DNA of 59,081 bases from Desulfobacteraceae bacterium (lineage in GTDB: Bacteria; Desulfobacterota; Desulfobacteria; Desulfobacterales; Desulfosarcinaceae). Numbering within the stretch: the stretch's first letter is position 1; every line of letters starts with the position of its first letter. Location of the stretch: assembly GCA_024230435.1 (NCBI GenBank), contig JAAERL010000402.1, forward strand, positions 1-59,081, written 5' to 3'. This document shows, piece by piece, positions 42,157-50,877 of this stretch. The notes below the pieces were generated by a model. That model saw only the letters and a list, made by a program, of their open reading frames with translations, had not been told where the DNA came from and made no database searches. A program made the position numbers and the translations under genes.

Positions 42157-42987
42157 TTAGATAATAAATGAAGCAAATAAGGCGGCCGCGCACACAGTCC
42201 CGCAATAGAAAGCAAAACCATGCAAGCGCCCCTTATTGACAAGGCGCATTAGTATCCGCAAGGCGAAGTAACCAACAATCACCGCGCTCAAGCTGCCCAT
42301 TATAACCATACCGGCAGGCATTGCCGGCTGAAAGGTCTCGGCATCCAGTCCAAAAACCAGGGCTCCCAATATCGCTGGAATGGATAAAAGAAACGAAAAT
42401 CGCCCTGCCAGCTCACGATCGATTCCCAAAAAAAGCGCGGTTGTTATGGTGGCCCCGGATCGTGAAATGCCCGGTATAATGGCCAGACCTTGGGCTACGC
42501 CGATAATGAAAGCATCCTTCCATGACATGCAGTCAATGGACAGGCCTTGTTTTCCGTGCCCTTTGCTGAACCATAAAAAAAGACCGGTAATTCCTAACAT
42601 CACACTCACCAGGCGCAAGGAGCCAAAAAGCTGTTCTGCGATTTGAGCGAATAAAATACCCATAGCCGCCGTTGGAATGCTGCCTACCACGATCATTGCT
42701 ATGAGCCGTATTTGAGGATGGTTTTTGATACATGCCCGCAAACCGCCGTATGATTTGATATGTGCTGGCAAGTGCGCCAAGGCATCAAGTAATGCACGGG
42801 TATCTTGTTTAAAAACCATCAGTACCGCAATCAGGGTACCTGCATGCAAGCAAATATTAAAAAATAATTGGGGTTCCTTCATTCCGAAAAGATGTTGCAA
42901 CAATACCAAATGACCGGAACTGCTAACCGGTAAAAATTCGGTTAACCCCTGTATGATACCTAATAAAATAGATTCTATCCAATTCAA
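42157..42987 (-). CDS. uppP: Undecaprenyl-diphosphatase
   Basis: The 276-residue membrane protein has about eight helices. Active-site motifs are QGLTEFLPVSSSGHLVL (E17, the Ser cluster and H26) and PGISRSGATI (about 170-179). It dephosphorylates undecaprenyl diphosphate to recycle the lipid carrier of peptidoglycan and O-antigen synthesis. It starts 21 bp after rtcB. Length is typical of BacA-type enzymes. Confidence 0.94.
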   Translation of the reverse strand: MNWIESILLGIIQGLTEFLPVSSSGHLVLLQHLFGMKEPQLFFNICLHAGTLIAVLMVFKQDTRALLDALAHLPAHIKSYGGLRACIKNHPQIRLIAMIVVGSIPTAAMGILFAQIAEQLFGSLRLVSVMLGITGLFLWFSKGHGKQGLSIDCMSWKDAFIIGVAQGLAIIPGISRSGATITTALFLGIDRELAGRFSFLLSIPAILGALVFGLDAETFQPAMPAGMVIMGSLSAVIVGYFALRILMRLVNKGRLHGFAFYCGTVCAAALFASFII

Positions 42988-43008
42988 AATCGTCTCCCGC
43001 TAATTGGA

Positions 43009-44442
43009 CTATCCTTTAATTACCACTGCCGGCCTGAGCTTGGCTACCTTGATCGAAAGACCTGCCCCGTGAACAACATCCACGACCTCCGAGACATCCT
43101 TATAGGCCTCTGGCATCTCTTCGGCAAGCGTGGACCTGCCAGTCCACCGGACCAGAATGCCTCTATCCTCCAATTCCCGATGAATCGCCCTGCCCTTGCA
43201 CTGTTTCTTGGCCGCCGAGCGGCTCAACACCCTGCCGGCGCCGTGACAGGTGGACCCGAAGGTTTCTTTCATAGCTCTTTTAGTGCCCGCCATGACATAC
43301 GAGGCGGTTCCCATGTCCCCCGGTATAAGTATAGGTTGTCCCACATTGCGGTAGGCTTGAACCAGCTCAGGCTGCCCGGGACCAAAGGCGCGGGTCGCTC
43401 CTTTGCGGTGGACACAAACTAATTGTGGTTTGCCGTCCACCTCATGTTCTTCCTTTTTGGCGATGTTATGGCACACGTCATATATCAATTGCATATCCAA
43501 CGCTTTGGGGCTGATATTTAACGTCTGTTCAAAAATTCTCCGGCACTGATGCATTAATATCTGGCGGTTGGCCCAAGCGTAATTTGCCGCGCATGCCATG
43601 GCCCTGAGATAGCGTTGCCCCTCCTTGGACTGAATATAAGCGCACGCCAGCTGGCGATCTGGCAGTTTAATGTCCAGGGACCTGACATGTTTATTCATAA
43701 AGGCCAAAAAATCATCACACACCTGATATCCCAAACCCCTGGAGCCACTGTGCACCATCACCGTAACCTGGCCTTCGTAGAGTCCGAAAGCTTGAGCCGC
43801 CTGCTCATGAAATATTTCTTCCACAACCCCGACTTCCACAAAATGATTTCCTGAACCCAATGTGCCTAACTGTTTTTTGCCGCGTTCCAGCGCACGTTCG
43901 CTGATTTGATCCGGATCAGCATCGGGCAGGCATCCGCGGTCTTCTGTGTGCTCAATATCTTCAGCTACGCCAAATCCCTGGCGTACCGCCCATTGACTGC
44001 CCTGAACCAAAACCTGCTTTTCTTCCTTGGCTGTCAAAGCCACTGATCCGGTCTTGCCCACGCCGGTTGGAATATGCCTGTATAGAGCATCGGCCAGTTC
44101 TTTTAGACATGGAAAAATGTCTTTGAAAACCAACCCGGTGCCAGCCAATCGGACACCACAATTAATATCGTAACCAACGCCGCCGGGAGACACCACTCCG
44201 TCTTGCCAGTCAAAAGCCGCCACGCCGCCAATGGGAAATCCGTAACCCCAGTGGATATCGGGCATGGCAAGAGAAGCCCTAACGATTCCCGGCAAAGTGG
44301 CCACGTTGGCCACCTGCTTCAAAGCATCTTCCTTTGTCAATTGTTTGAGCATTCTCGCACTGGTATAGACAATGCCCGGCACCCTCATTAAACCGTCTGG
44401 ATCTAGTTGCCAGCGATACTTATCTATCCTTCTGGGATTCAT
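43009..44442 (-). CDS. rtcB: RNA-splicing ligase RtcB
   Basis: The 477-residue enzyme joins 2',3'-cyclic phosphate or 3'-phosphate RNA ends to 5'-OH ends with GTP and Mn. Visible signatures are SPGGVGYDINCGVRL (metal Cys), LGTLGSGNHFVEVG, MVHSGSRGLGYQVCDD, and CHGAGRVLSRSAAKKQ carrying the guanylated His. The C-terminus DVVHGAGLSIKVAKLRP is intact. It follows archease by 41 bp; archease promotes turnover of RtcB. No rtcA or rtcR is nearby, so it is not the sigma-54 Rtc operon of E. coli. Confidence 0.95.
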   Translation of the reverse strand: MNPRRIDKYRWQLDPDGLMRVPGIVYTSARMLKQLTKEDALKQVANVATLPGIVRASLAMPDIHWGYGFPIGGVAAFDWQDGVVSPGGVGYDINCGVRLAGTGLVFKDIFPCLKELADALYRHIPTGVGKTGSVALTAKEEKQVLVQGSQWAVRQGFGVAEDIEHTEDRGCLPDADPDQISERALERGKKQLGTLGSGNHFVEVGVVEEIFHEQAAQAFGLYEGQVTVMVHSGSRGLGYQVCDDFLAFMNKHVRSLDIKLPDRQLACAYIQSKEGQRYLRAMACAANYAWANRQILMHQCRRIFEQTLNISPKALDMQLIYDVCHNIAKKEEHEVDGKPQLVCVHRKGATRAFGPGQPELVQAYRNVGQPILIPGDMGTASYVMAGTKRAMKETFGSTCHGAGRVLSRSAAKKQCKGRAIHRELEDRGILVRWTGRSTLAEEMPEAYKDVSEVVDVVHGAGLSIKVAKLRPAVVIKG

Positions 44443-44483
44443 AATACTTTCTCCTCTAAAATGGAAGGACTGCGATTTTATCT

Positions 44484-44906
44484 TTACAGATCGAAAATAA
44501 CACTAGCACACCAGCCCTTTTCACAGGGACCGCAGAATATTTGATGATAGGTTACCGCCTTGATTTCACGGGTGATGACATGACGATGGCAGTCATAGTC
44601 TTCAAGCACACATGTTGCCTGCAAACCGGTTTCGGTCAATGCGTCAATGGTCACATCGCACAAAATTTTTTCCTGGCTGTGCCAGAAACCGAGCACTTCT
44701 CTGAGCCAATTGATCATCAAATCAGGCCAATCTTCACCTTCAATATGGCAGGTATATGTAAAATGCCGTCCCGTGCCCTGCCGAAAAACCATTAAATCGT
44801 ATACAATCATCGCTGTGCGCAAGAATAGGGCTTTAGCGGATGAAGCCCACACCTGAATGCCGAAATCAGCGGTGTGGTCAATAAACCGGTAGTCTTTTTC
44901 ACTCAT
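44484..44906 (-). CDS. Archease, RtcB activator
   Basis: The 140-residue protein has the archease marks RFIDHTADFGIQVWA near the N-terminus, DLMINWLREVLGFW in the middle and REIKAVTYHQIFC late, with a terminal Asp (IFDL). Archease stimulates guanylation of RtcB and lets it make multiple turnovers. Its ATG overlaps the stop of the MoeA-PBP gene (ATGA), which couples its translation to that gene. Confidence 0.92.
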   Translation of the reverse strand: MSEKDYRFIDHTADFGIQVWASSAKALFLRTAMIVYDLMVFRQGTGRHFTYTCHIEGEDWPDLMINWLREVLGFWHSQEKILCDVTIDALTETGLQATCVLEDYDCHRHVITREIKAVTYHQIFCGPCEKGWCASVIFDL

Positions 44907-46834
44907 AGCAGAATTTGTCCGGTACGTTCGGTGTGGTAGCCGCCCAATTTGGCTACCCTGTCTTTAAAGGGCCGGCTGCTTATCACGTTCATCAAAATCT
45001 GAACAGCCTCAGTTTCAAAATGGGCAACGGGAATGACCAAATCATATTGTTCGGTTATCACCGGCACAAAATCCAGCCCCAGGGCGTTGGCCGCGGCCCG
45101 GATACCTAATCCCACATCCGCAGCGCCACTGAATACCGCGGCGGCAACGGCCATGTGGGTAAACTCTTCGGTATCATATCCGGCGATATCATCTGGTGAT
45201 ATTTTAAGTTGTTTCAGGCGAAAATCCAATAGGATACGGGTTCCAGAACCGCCTTGGCGATTGATAAAGCGCACGCTTTTCCGGGCTAAATCCGGCAATG
45301 CCCGAATCGCCTTAGGATTACCCGGCGGCGCCATCAAGCCTTGATCGCGCATCACCAAGTGCACCAAACGAACAGGTGTCTGGTTCAAATACTTTCGAAT
45401 ATAAGACACATTATAGCTGCCGCAGGTTTCATCCAACAAATGAATTCCCGCCAGGTGGCACACCTGGCGTTTCACAGCCATCAATCCGCCCATACTGCCC
45501 ACGTGACTGGAAGAAAGACTCAAGCTGTCATACCCGGATCTTAATTCATCGGCCAGCACATCCAAAGTGTTATCATGGCTTCCCACGGCTAAAAGCGTTT
45601 TGCCGATTGCCCAGCGAGGCCGCAACAACTCGGCGCTCACCGGTAAATTTTCAAGCAAACCTTCCACGTTGGACGGAATCCGGATTATGCCGTCGGCCTC
45701 GGTCAAGCTGGTAATACTGCCCGCTGCCCTCTGCAAAGGTGTGGCCACCAAACGTTCGCCTACCTGGCCGATCTTAACGCGTACAAATTCTTCCATGCCC
45801 AATTTTGAAGGCATTTTCCTGGTAGGCAAAACCTGCACTTTTTCCCTGCAGGGCTCAGGTTTGTGTTGCATAGCAGCCAGCAAGGGTTGCACAAGCTGCT
45901 CAAAAGCCATAATAGCCGATACAGGATAGCCGGGAATCCCAAACACCGGTTTTGATTGTACCCGTCCAACAATTGCGGGCTTTCCCGGCATCATGGCCAC
46001 ACCATGCACAAGCACCTCGCCCATACCGGATATCACTGCGCGGGCAAAATCTTCTGAACCGGCGGATGAGCCGCCCAGAATCAGCACTATATCGAAATCC
46101 GCGCAAAGCGCTTGCTTCAGAACCGATTTAATCGTTTCAACATCGTCTCCAAGGCTCTGATGATGATCATAAACACCGCCCAGAGCGGCAATCAGATTAC
46201 CCAGCACATAGCCATTGGATTCAAGCACCTGACCGGGTTTTAAATTCTTATCCGCCTCCAGGCTGCGCCAATCCGCCAGCTCGCCTCCCGTGGGGATAAT
46301 CTTGACTTTTGGTTTCCGGTAAACAGCTACTTCAAAGACACCTGCCGAAAGAAGTGCGCCCAAACAATAGGCAGTAATCACATGACGCCGGGCAAACAAT
46401 AATTCCGTGGCGACAATATCTTCTCCCATTTTGCGGACATGCTGCCAGGGAAAAACCGGCGCTTGAATTTCAAACGTACCGTTTTTCAAGTCCCGGATAT
46501 GTTCAATCATAATTACGGCATTTGTTCCCTCGGGCATAACGTGCCCGGTATTGACTGGAAAAGCTTCTTTACCGCTTTTTAATATCTTGGGTTTGGTTTC
46601 ATGAGCGCCGAAGGTTACGTCGGCTTTGACCGCAATGCCATCCATTGCAGCGGCATGAAAATTGGGTGAGCTTAACCTAGCCGTCACTGGTTTGGCCAAA
46701 ACCCGTCCCAGAGCCTGCACAGTCTTAATACGTTCCACGCCAACTTTGCATTCATCGCCCAGGTTTTTTAAAACAATGCTTCGGGCCTCATCCAGGGCTT
46801 TCATTTGCAGGTAGACATTGCGTTTATAACTCAA
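44903..46834 (-). CDS. MoeA fused to a periplasmic-binding-like domain
   Basis: The product has about 643 residues. Residues 10-410 are a MoeA domain (molybdenum insertase): SSPNFHAAAMDGIAV, LILGGSSAGSEDFARAV, HGVAMMPGKPAIVG and PGYPVSA. From about 415 on there is a PBP_like_2 domain with VGSHDNTLDVLADELRS, RFINRQGGSGTRILLDF, and VAAAVFSGAADVGLGI. Such fusions may sense or bind an oxyanion or cofactor (unknown). The start is probably TTG 46834 behind AAGGAATG, giving a SYKRNVYL N-terminus; ATG 46804 is an alternative. Confidence 0.85.
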   Translation of the reverse strand: MSYKRNVYLQMKALDEARSIVLKNLGDECKVGVERIKTVQALGRVLAKPVTARLSSPNFHAAAMDGIAVKADVTFGAHETKPKILKSGKEAFPVNTGHVMPEGTNAVIMIEHIRDLKNGTFEIQAPVFPWQHVRKMGEDIVATELLFARRHVITAYCLGALLSAGVFEVAVYRKPKVKIIPTGGELADWRSLEADKNLKPGQVLESNGYVLGNLIAALGGVYDHHQSLGDDVETIKSVLKQALCADFDIVLILGGSSAGSEDFARAVISGMGEVLVHGVAMMPGKPAIVGRVQSKPVFGIPGYPVSAIMAFEQLVQPLLAAMQHKPEPCREKVQVLPTRKMPSKLGMEEFVRVKIGQVGERLVATPLQRAAGSITSLTEADGIIRIPSNVEGLLENLPVSAELLRPRWAIGKTLLAVGSHDNTLDVLADELRSGYDSLSLSSSHVGSMGGLMAVKRQVCHLAGIHLLDETCGSYNVSYIRKYLNQTPVRLVHLVMRDQGLMAPPGNPKAIRALPDLARKSVRFINRQGGSGTRILLDFRLKQLKISPDDIAGYDTEEFTHMAVAAAVFSGAADVGLGIRAAANALGLDFVPVITEQYDLVIPVAHFETEAVQILMNVISSRPFKDRVAKLGGYHTERTGQILL

Positions 46835-46917
46835 AAAACATTCCTTTATTAACCTTAACTGCGCCCCTTTTATGAATTTTACATACAAGCACTAAGAGGC
46901 ATGGAAGCTGCGGGGGA

Positions 46918-48141
46918 TTACAGCAATTGCACTTTCACCATAGCGCCTTGATCAAGGCCTTCACTATTTAAATCCACTGCGATCAGCCCATCGGCGGCCA
47001 CCATGGTTCGAATCAACCCCGATGCGCCTAAAACAGGCTCCGCCCACAATGTGTTTTGCTTTTCCACAAGACGGACCCTCACATAATCCACCCTGCCCTG
47101 GGCCGAGGCAATGTTACGGCTTAAACGGGCATGCACGGTCACAGATTTTGATTCCGGACGACCGGCTATTTTTTCTAAAAAGGGACGCACAACTATTAAA
47201 AAAACAATCATGGCCGATGTCACATGTCCTGGCAATCCCCAAAACGCTTTGTTTTCGCACCGGGCTAAAATTGTGGGTTTTCCCGGACGGATAGAAACAC
47301 CGTGTACTAAAATATGGCTTTGGGGTATTTTTTTCAATACATCCAGCGTCAAATCCCGCGCGCCCACGGAACTGCCGCCGGAAATAATCACCATGTCATT
47401 TTCAGACAAAGCCTTGCGGCATACGCTTTCCAAAGCTTGAAAACTGTCTGCCGCCACGCCGTAGTGTGCCGGGCGCCCGCCGCTCTGAAGCACCAGTGCG
47501 GACAGTGTATGGCCGTTGATGTCGCGCACCTGGCCCGGAGCCGGACGACTTGAAATCGGAATGATTTCGTCACCCGAAGAAATAATGCCGACCTTGGGCT
47601 TGCAGAATACGTTCACCCGGGTTTGCCCACAGGCAGCCAGTATGCCTATTTCCTGGGGCCTGAGACAGGTACCGGACGTTAACAGAGTTTGACCGGCCGC
47701 AGCGTCTTCATCCCTGGCAACCGTATGCTGACCAGGCACAACACTGCAATACACTTCAATTGTATCTTCATCGATGGCATCCGTATGTTCAACCATCACC
47801 ACGCTGTCAGCGCCTTCGGGAAGCATGCCGCCTGTTGCAATACGCGCCGCTTGCCCTGGACCGATCCTGGATTCGGGGGTTTTACCCATTTGCACGGCGC
47901 CCGTAATATTCAGATAGGCCGGATTTGCCTCTGATGCCCCAAATGTGCTTGAAGCCGCCACGGCATACCCATCCATGGTTGACCGGTCAAAGCCCGGCAA
48001 ATCTTGATCAGCCTTCAAATCAGCGGCCAGAATTCGGCCCAATGCCTCATTTAAGGATATAGTTTCGGACTCGACCGGCTCAAACCCGGCTTTGAGTGAC
48101 ACCATTGTTTCCAGATCTGTAACTTTAAAAAAAGCTTTCAT
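46918..48141 (-). CDS. moeA: Molybdopterin molybdenumtransferase MoeA
   Basis: The 407-residue enzyme ligates molybdenum into adenylated molybdopterin. Signatures are LPGFDRSTMDGYAVAA (about 44-59), GDEIIP, VIISGGSSVGARDLTLDVLK, LVHGVSIRPGKPTILAR and WGLPGHVTSAMIVF. A GGGAGAG site lies about 11 bases before the ATG. It opens a six-gene directon that continues with a second MoeA (fused to a binding domain). Two MoeA proteins may serve two metals or two cofactor pools, for example Mo and W (inference). Confidence 0.93.
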   Translation of the reverse strand: MKAFFKVTDLETMVSLKAGFEPVESETISLNEALGRILAADLKADQDLPGFDRSTMDGYAVAASSTFGASEANPAYLNITGAVQMGKTPESRIGPGQAARIATGGMLPEGADSVVMVEHTDAIDEDTIEVYCSVVPGQHTVARDEDAAAGQTLLTSGTCLRPQEIGILAACGQTRVNVFCKPKVGIISSGDEIIPISSRPAPGQVRDINGHTLSALVLQSGGRPAHYGVAADSFQALESVCRKALSENDMVIISGGSSVGARDLTLDVLKKIPQSHILVHGVSIRPGKPTILARCENKAFWGLPGHVTSAMIVFLIVVRPFLEKIAGRPESKSVTVHARLSRNIASAQGRVDYVRVRLVEKQNTLWAEPVLGASGLIRTMVAADGLIAVDLNSEGLDQGAMVKVQLL

Positions 48142-48315
48142 TCAAAAACAGTCTCTCCCTGTAATAATTACAATATTTTACTGTTATTTGAAATTTGTTT
48201 ACTATTCAATGTAATTTTAAGTTTTATATAGTATGTTCCGGGAACCTTCTGGAGGCGAACTCTGGCGAACCGGCTAAAAAAATTATTATAATCCTGACAA
48301 CTTTGGAACAAAACA

Positions 48316-48531
48316 ATGACCATAAAAAAAATTCAAGGCTGTATTGGTTGCGGAACATGCGTGCAAACATGTCCCACTGACGTTATCCGGCAAGATCCGG
48401 AAACTGATAAGGCGTTCATCAAATACTCGGCAGACTGCCAGATGTGCCACCTGTGCCGTTTATACTGTCCGGAGGACGCCATCACCATCAACGCTGAAAA
48501 GTCCATCCCTGTAATTATTTCCTGGGGTTGA
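48316..48531 (+). CDS. Small 2x[4Fe-4S] ferredoxin, AprB-like
   Basis: The 71-residue protein has two ferredoxin motifs: C9-IG-C12-GT-C15-VQT-C19-P, and DCQMCHLCRLYCPEDAI. It has no signal peptide. Compared with AprB it lacks the long C-terminal extension. It lies 29 bp before a Tat-exported flavoprotein and is probably its electron-transfer subunit. If so, it would have to cross the membrane by hitchhiking on that partner. It diverges from moeA; the 170-bp gap holds a GTTCCGGGAAC palindrome near 48234. Confidence 0.8.
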   Translation: MTIKKIQGCIGCGTCVQTCPTDVIRQDPETDKAFIKYSADCQMCHLCRLYCPEDAITINAEKSIPVIISWG

Positions 48532-48560
48532 TACAAATCTAAAAAAAAAGAGAAAAGTCT

Positions 48561-50300
48561 ATGAATACAACTAAAAAAACACATAAAATGTCACGGAGGA
48601 ATTTCATGACATTGGCTGGAGGAGCCATTGGTTTTGCCGGATTGACTGCCGCAGGATTCGGCCCCGGTAACGCTTTCGCTGGTTCAACCACTGCCAATCT
48701 ACCCGAAATTAATCCAGATAAGCTGTCTGCAAAAACAATTGAAACAGAAGTGCTTGTTGTGGGCAGCGGCATCGCAGGCGTATTTGCGGCAGTCAAGGCG
48801 CATGACGCCGGAGCCAAAGTGCTCATTGTATCCAAGGGCAGGCCCGGTGCTTCGGGCTTGACGCCATTTGCACGCGGTATCTTCGCCTATGATCCGTCAA
48901 CCGCTAAAATGAGCATAGACGAATACGTGGCTTCTGTGTCCCATTCGGCCTTGGGTACTAACAATCCTATCTTCACCCGTCAAATGGCAAAACATTCTCT
49001 TGAGCGGGTCAAGGAACTTAAGTCCTGGGGATTTTTTGATTCCAATCTTTTTGCAGAATCTTTTGAAAAGCCAATTTCCGAACGAAATATTCCGGTTATT
49101 GAACGTGTCATGTTGACACAACTTGTTAAAGAAAAAGGAAAAATCGCCGGGGCCGCCGGGTTCAGTTTTGAAGATGGTACAGTTTATTTCCTCAAGGCCA
49201 AAAGCGTTGTCCTGTGTACCGGTGCAGGCGGTTTCAAACCCAGTGGTTTCCCTGTCTGCGAGCTAACTCATGACGGAAGCATCATGGCATACCGTATAGG
49301 AGCCAAAATTACCGGCAAAGAATGGAATGACGGCCACATTGGAAATATGGATCGCCCGGCATCGGTTTATGACCAATGGAAGAGAGAAATCGAGCGTAAG
49401 CCAACCGTTAATAAAGTGGACATCCGCCACGACTTGGGCGTAGGTCAAAATTATCTCGCATACACCAAAGGTCCCCAGCACGAAAAGCCAAGCCGCCCCA
49501 TGGCAAAAGATGCGATTACCGAAGGCGGGCCATACCGGCCTTCCGGTTTTGAAAAATTCGCCCCGCCACCAAGCGAAGGCTATGGCAAAAAGGGCGATCA
49601 CACACCTCCCGGAATGGGTGGCATTCCCTCAGGAGGAGCTTCAGCGGGCATGTCTATTCACAAGTCCGAAGGTCTTGTCCCCTACAACGAAAAAGGAGCG
49701 TCTAACATCCTCGGTTTGTATGCTGCCGGAGATGCGTTAGGTTCTCATATGAGCGGTGGTATCTATACCCAGATGGGTTCATCCTTGGTTGGGTCAGCCG
49801 TGCAGGGAGGCATATCCGGTGCGGCGGCGGCGGCTTATATCAAAGGCAAGACCATTGCAGCCATTTCAGATGTACAACAGCGTCAAATCCGCAAAAAAAT
49901 ACTGGCCCCTCTTAATCGCAAGCGCGGCTACAGTCCAGCGTGGGTCACGCAAACCCTGCAAGGTATCATGATTCCGAATTTCGTACTCTATATCAAAAAG
50001 GAATCCATAATGAATGCCGCTCTTGCCTATGTTGAAGAACTGCGGGACCATCACGCTCCGATGCTCAGGGCGGCTGACCTGCATGAACTCCGTTTGGCGC
50101 ATGAAACTGCAAACATGATCATAAACGCCGAGATGAAACTGAGGTCGTCCATAATGCGCAAAGAGAGCCGATGCAGCCACTTTCGGCTGGATTATCCTAC
50201 AATGGACACAAAAAACTGGAATGCCTGGATTAACATATACAAGGGCAGTGATGGTTCAATGAAACTTGAAAAGCAGCCTTTTAACAGCTGGCCTGCCTAA
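48561..50300 (+). CDS. Tat-exported FAD-dependent oxidoreductase, AprA/fumarate-reductase-like
   Basis: The 579-residue protein has a twin-arginine signal (SRRNFMTLAGG at 11-21, cleaved near NAFAG). The FAD-binding fold starts at TEVLVVGSGIAGVFAAVKAH; VVLCTGAGGF and GLYAAGDALGSHMSGG are further flavin contacts. The C-terminus (RKESRCSHFRLDYP, then DTKNWNAWINIYKG) matches adenylylsulfate reductase alpha-like flavoproteins. Unlike true AprA it is predicted to be periplasmic and is shorter, so the substrate is likely different and unknown. It follows a ferredoxin gene on the same strand. Confidence 0.82.
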   Translation: MNTTKKTHKMSRRNFMTLAGGAIGFAGLTAAGFGPGNAFAGSTTANLPEINPDKLSAKTIETEVLVVGSGIAGVFAAVKAHDAGAKVLIVSKGRPGASGLTPFARGIFAYDPSTAKMSIDEYVASVSHSALGTNNPIFTRQMAKHSLERVKELKSWGFFDSNLFAESFEKPISERNIPVIERVMLTQLVKEKGKIAGAAGFSFEDGTVYFLKAKSVVLCTGAGGFKPSGFPVCELTHDGSIMAYRIGAKITGKEWNDGHIGNMDRPASVYDQWKREIERKPTVNKVDIRHDLGVGQNYLAYTKGPQHEKPSRPMAKDAITEGGPYRPSGFEKFAPPPSEGYGKKGDHTPPGMGGIPSGGASAGMSIHKSEGLVPYNEKGASNILGLYAAGDALGSHMSGGIYTQMGSSLVGSAVQGGISGAAAAAYIKGKTIAAISDVQQRQIRKKILAPLNRKRGYSPAWVTQTLQGIMIPNFVLYIKKESIMNAALAYVEELRDHHAPMLRAADLHELRLAHETANMIINAEMKLRSSIMRKESRCSHFRLDYPTMDTKNWNAWINIYKGSDGSMKLEKQPFNSWPA

Positions 50301-50340
50301 TTAGGAATGCCATAGCCCTGAATTGTAAAAATTCGGAGGG

Positions 50341-50460
50341 TTGACCTATTGGTGTTTTCTGTATATTTAGGGCATTATAATAGGTTTTACAGCGGACGAG
50401 AGGTATCCCGCTTTATAAATTATCCCTCACACAAACCTAAGGTATTATTAGATGTAAAGG
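50341..50460 (+). promoter_or_regulatory. queD leader with promoter-like and hairpin elements
   Basis: A TATAAT hexamer is at 50376-50381. It is followed by a hairpin AGCGG, 12-nt loop, CCGCT at 50391-50412 and an AT-rich tail. The 5-bp stem and 12-nt loop have the size of a preQ1-I aptamer, but the conserved loop bases and the AAAAAACTA-type tail are not evident. A function in preQ1 control is therefore only a possibility. Confidence 0.3.
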
Positions 50461-50463
50461 TAT

Positions 50464-50877
50464 ATGTGGCTTATGCTGTCAATTACAAAAGAATTTACAT
50501 TTCACGCCGCTCATAGGCTCTTGAGCAAAAACCTCTCTGACGACGAAAACCAGCGTATTTTTGGTGATTGCACCAAACTTCACGGGCATTCTTACCGCTT
50601 GAGGGTAACGTTGGCGGGAACCGCTGATGAAAATGGTTTAATCCTTAATTTTTCATCATTAAAAGAAATTGTCCAACGGGAAATCCTGACGCGCTACGAT
50701 CACGCCGACCTGAACTCCCTGGCCGAATATCATGAACAGCCCCCGACGGTTGAAAACATGGTGTGCACTATTTTTCGAAATTTGGATGAGGCTCTTTCCT
50801 GCGAGCGTTTCAGTTTGGAATCCGTAACGCTTTTTGAAACCGCTACATGCTGGGCCACAAAATCGCGCCATGCTTGA
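50464..50877 (+). CDS. queD: 6-carboxy-5,6,7,8-tetrahydropterin synthase
   Basis: The product has 137 residues from ATG 50464, or 134 from ATG 50473, which fits family length better; the ribosome site AAAGG suits neither perfectly. It converts dihydroneopterin triphosphate to carboxytetrahydropterin in preQ0 synthesis. Zinc ligands are in TFHAAHRL and LHGHSY, the catalytic Cys is in GDCTKLHGH, and YDHADLN and PTVENM follow. The stop overlaps queE (ATGCTTGA). First gene of queD-queE-queC-queF. Confidence 0.92.
   Translation: MWLMLSITKEFTFHAAHRLLSKNLSDDENQRIFGDCTKLHGHSYRLRVTLAGTADENGLILNFSSLKEIVQREILTRYDHADLNSLAEYHEQPPTVENMVCTIFRNLDEALSCERFSLESVTLFETATCWATKSRHA

Noticed and set aside
43009-44442. 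RtcR/sigma-54-controlled Rtc operon
   Set aside because: No rtcA, no rtcR and no -24/-12 promoter was seen; rtcB lies within a MoeA-led directon.
48561-50300. Calling the flavoprotein AprA (dissimilatory adenylylsulfate reductase)
   Set aside because: It has a Tat signal, is shorter than AprA, and its ferredoxin partner lacks the AprB tail; true AprAB is cytoplasmic.
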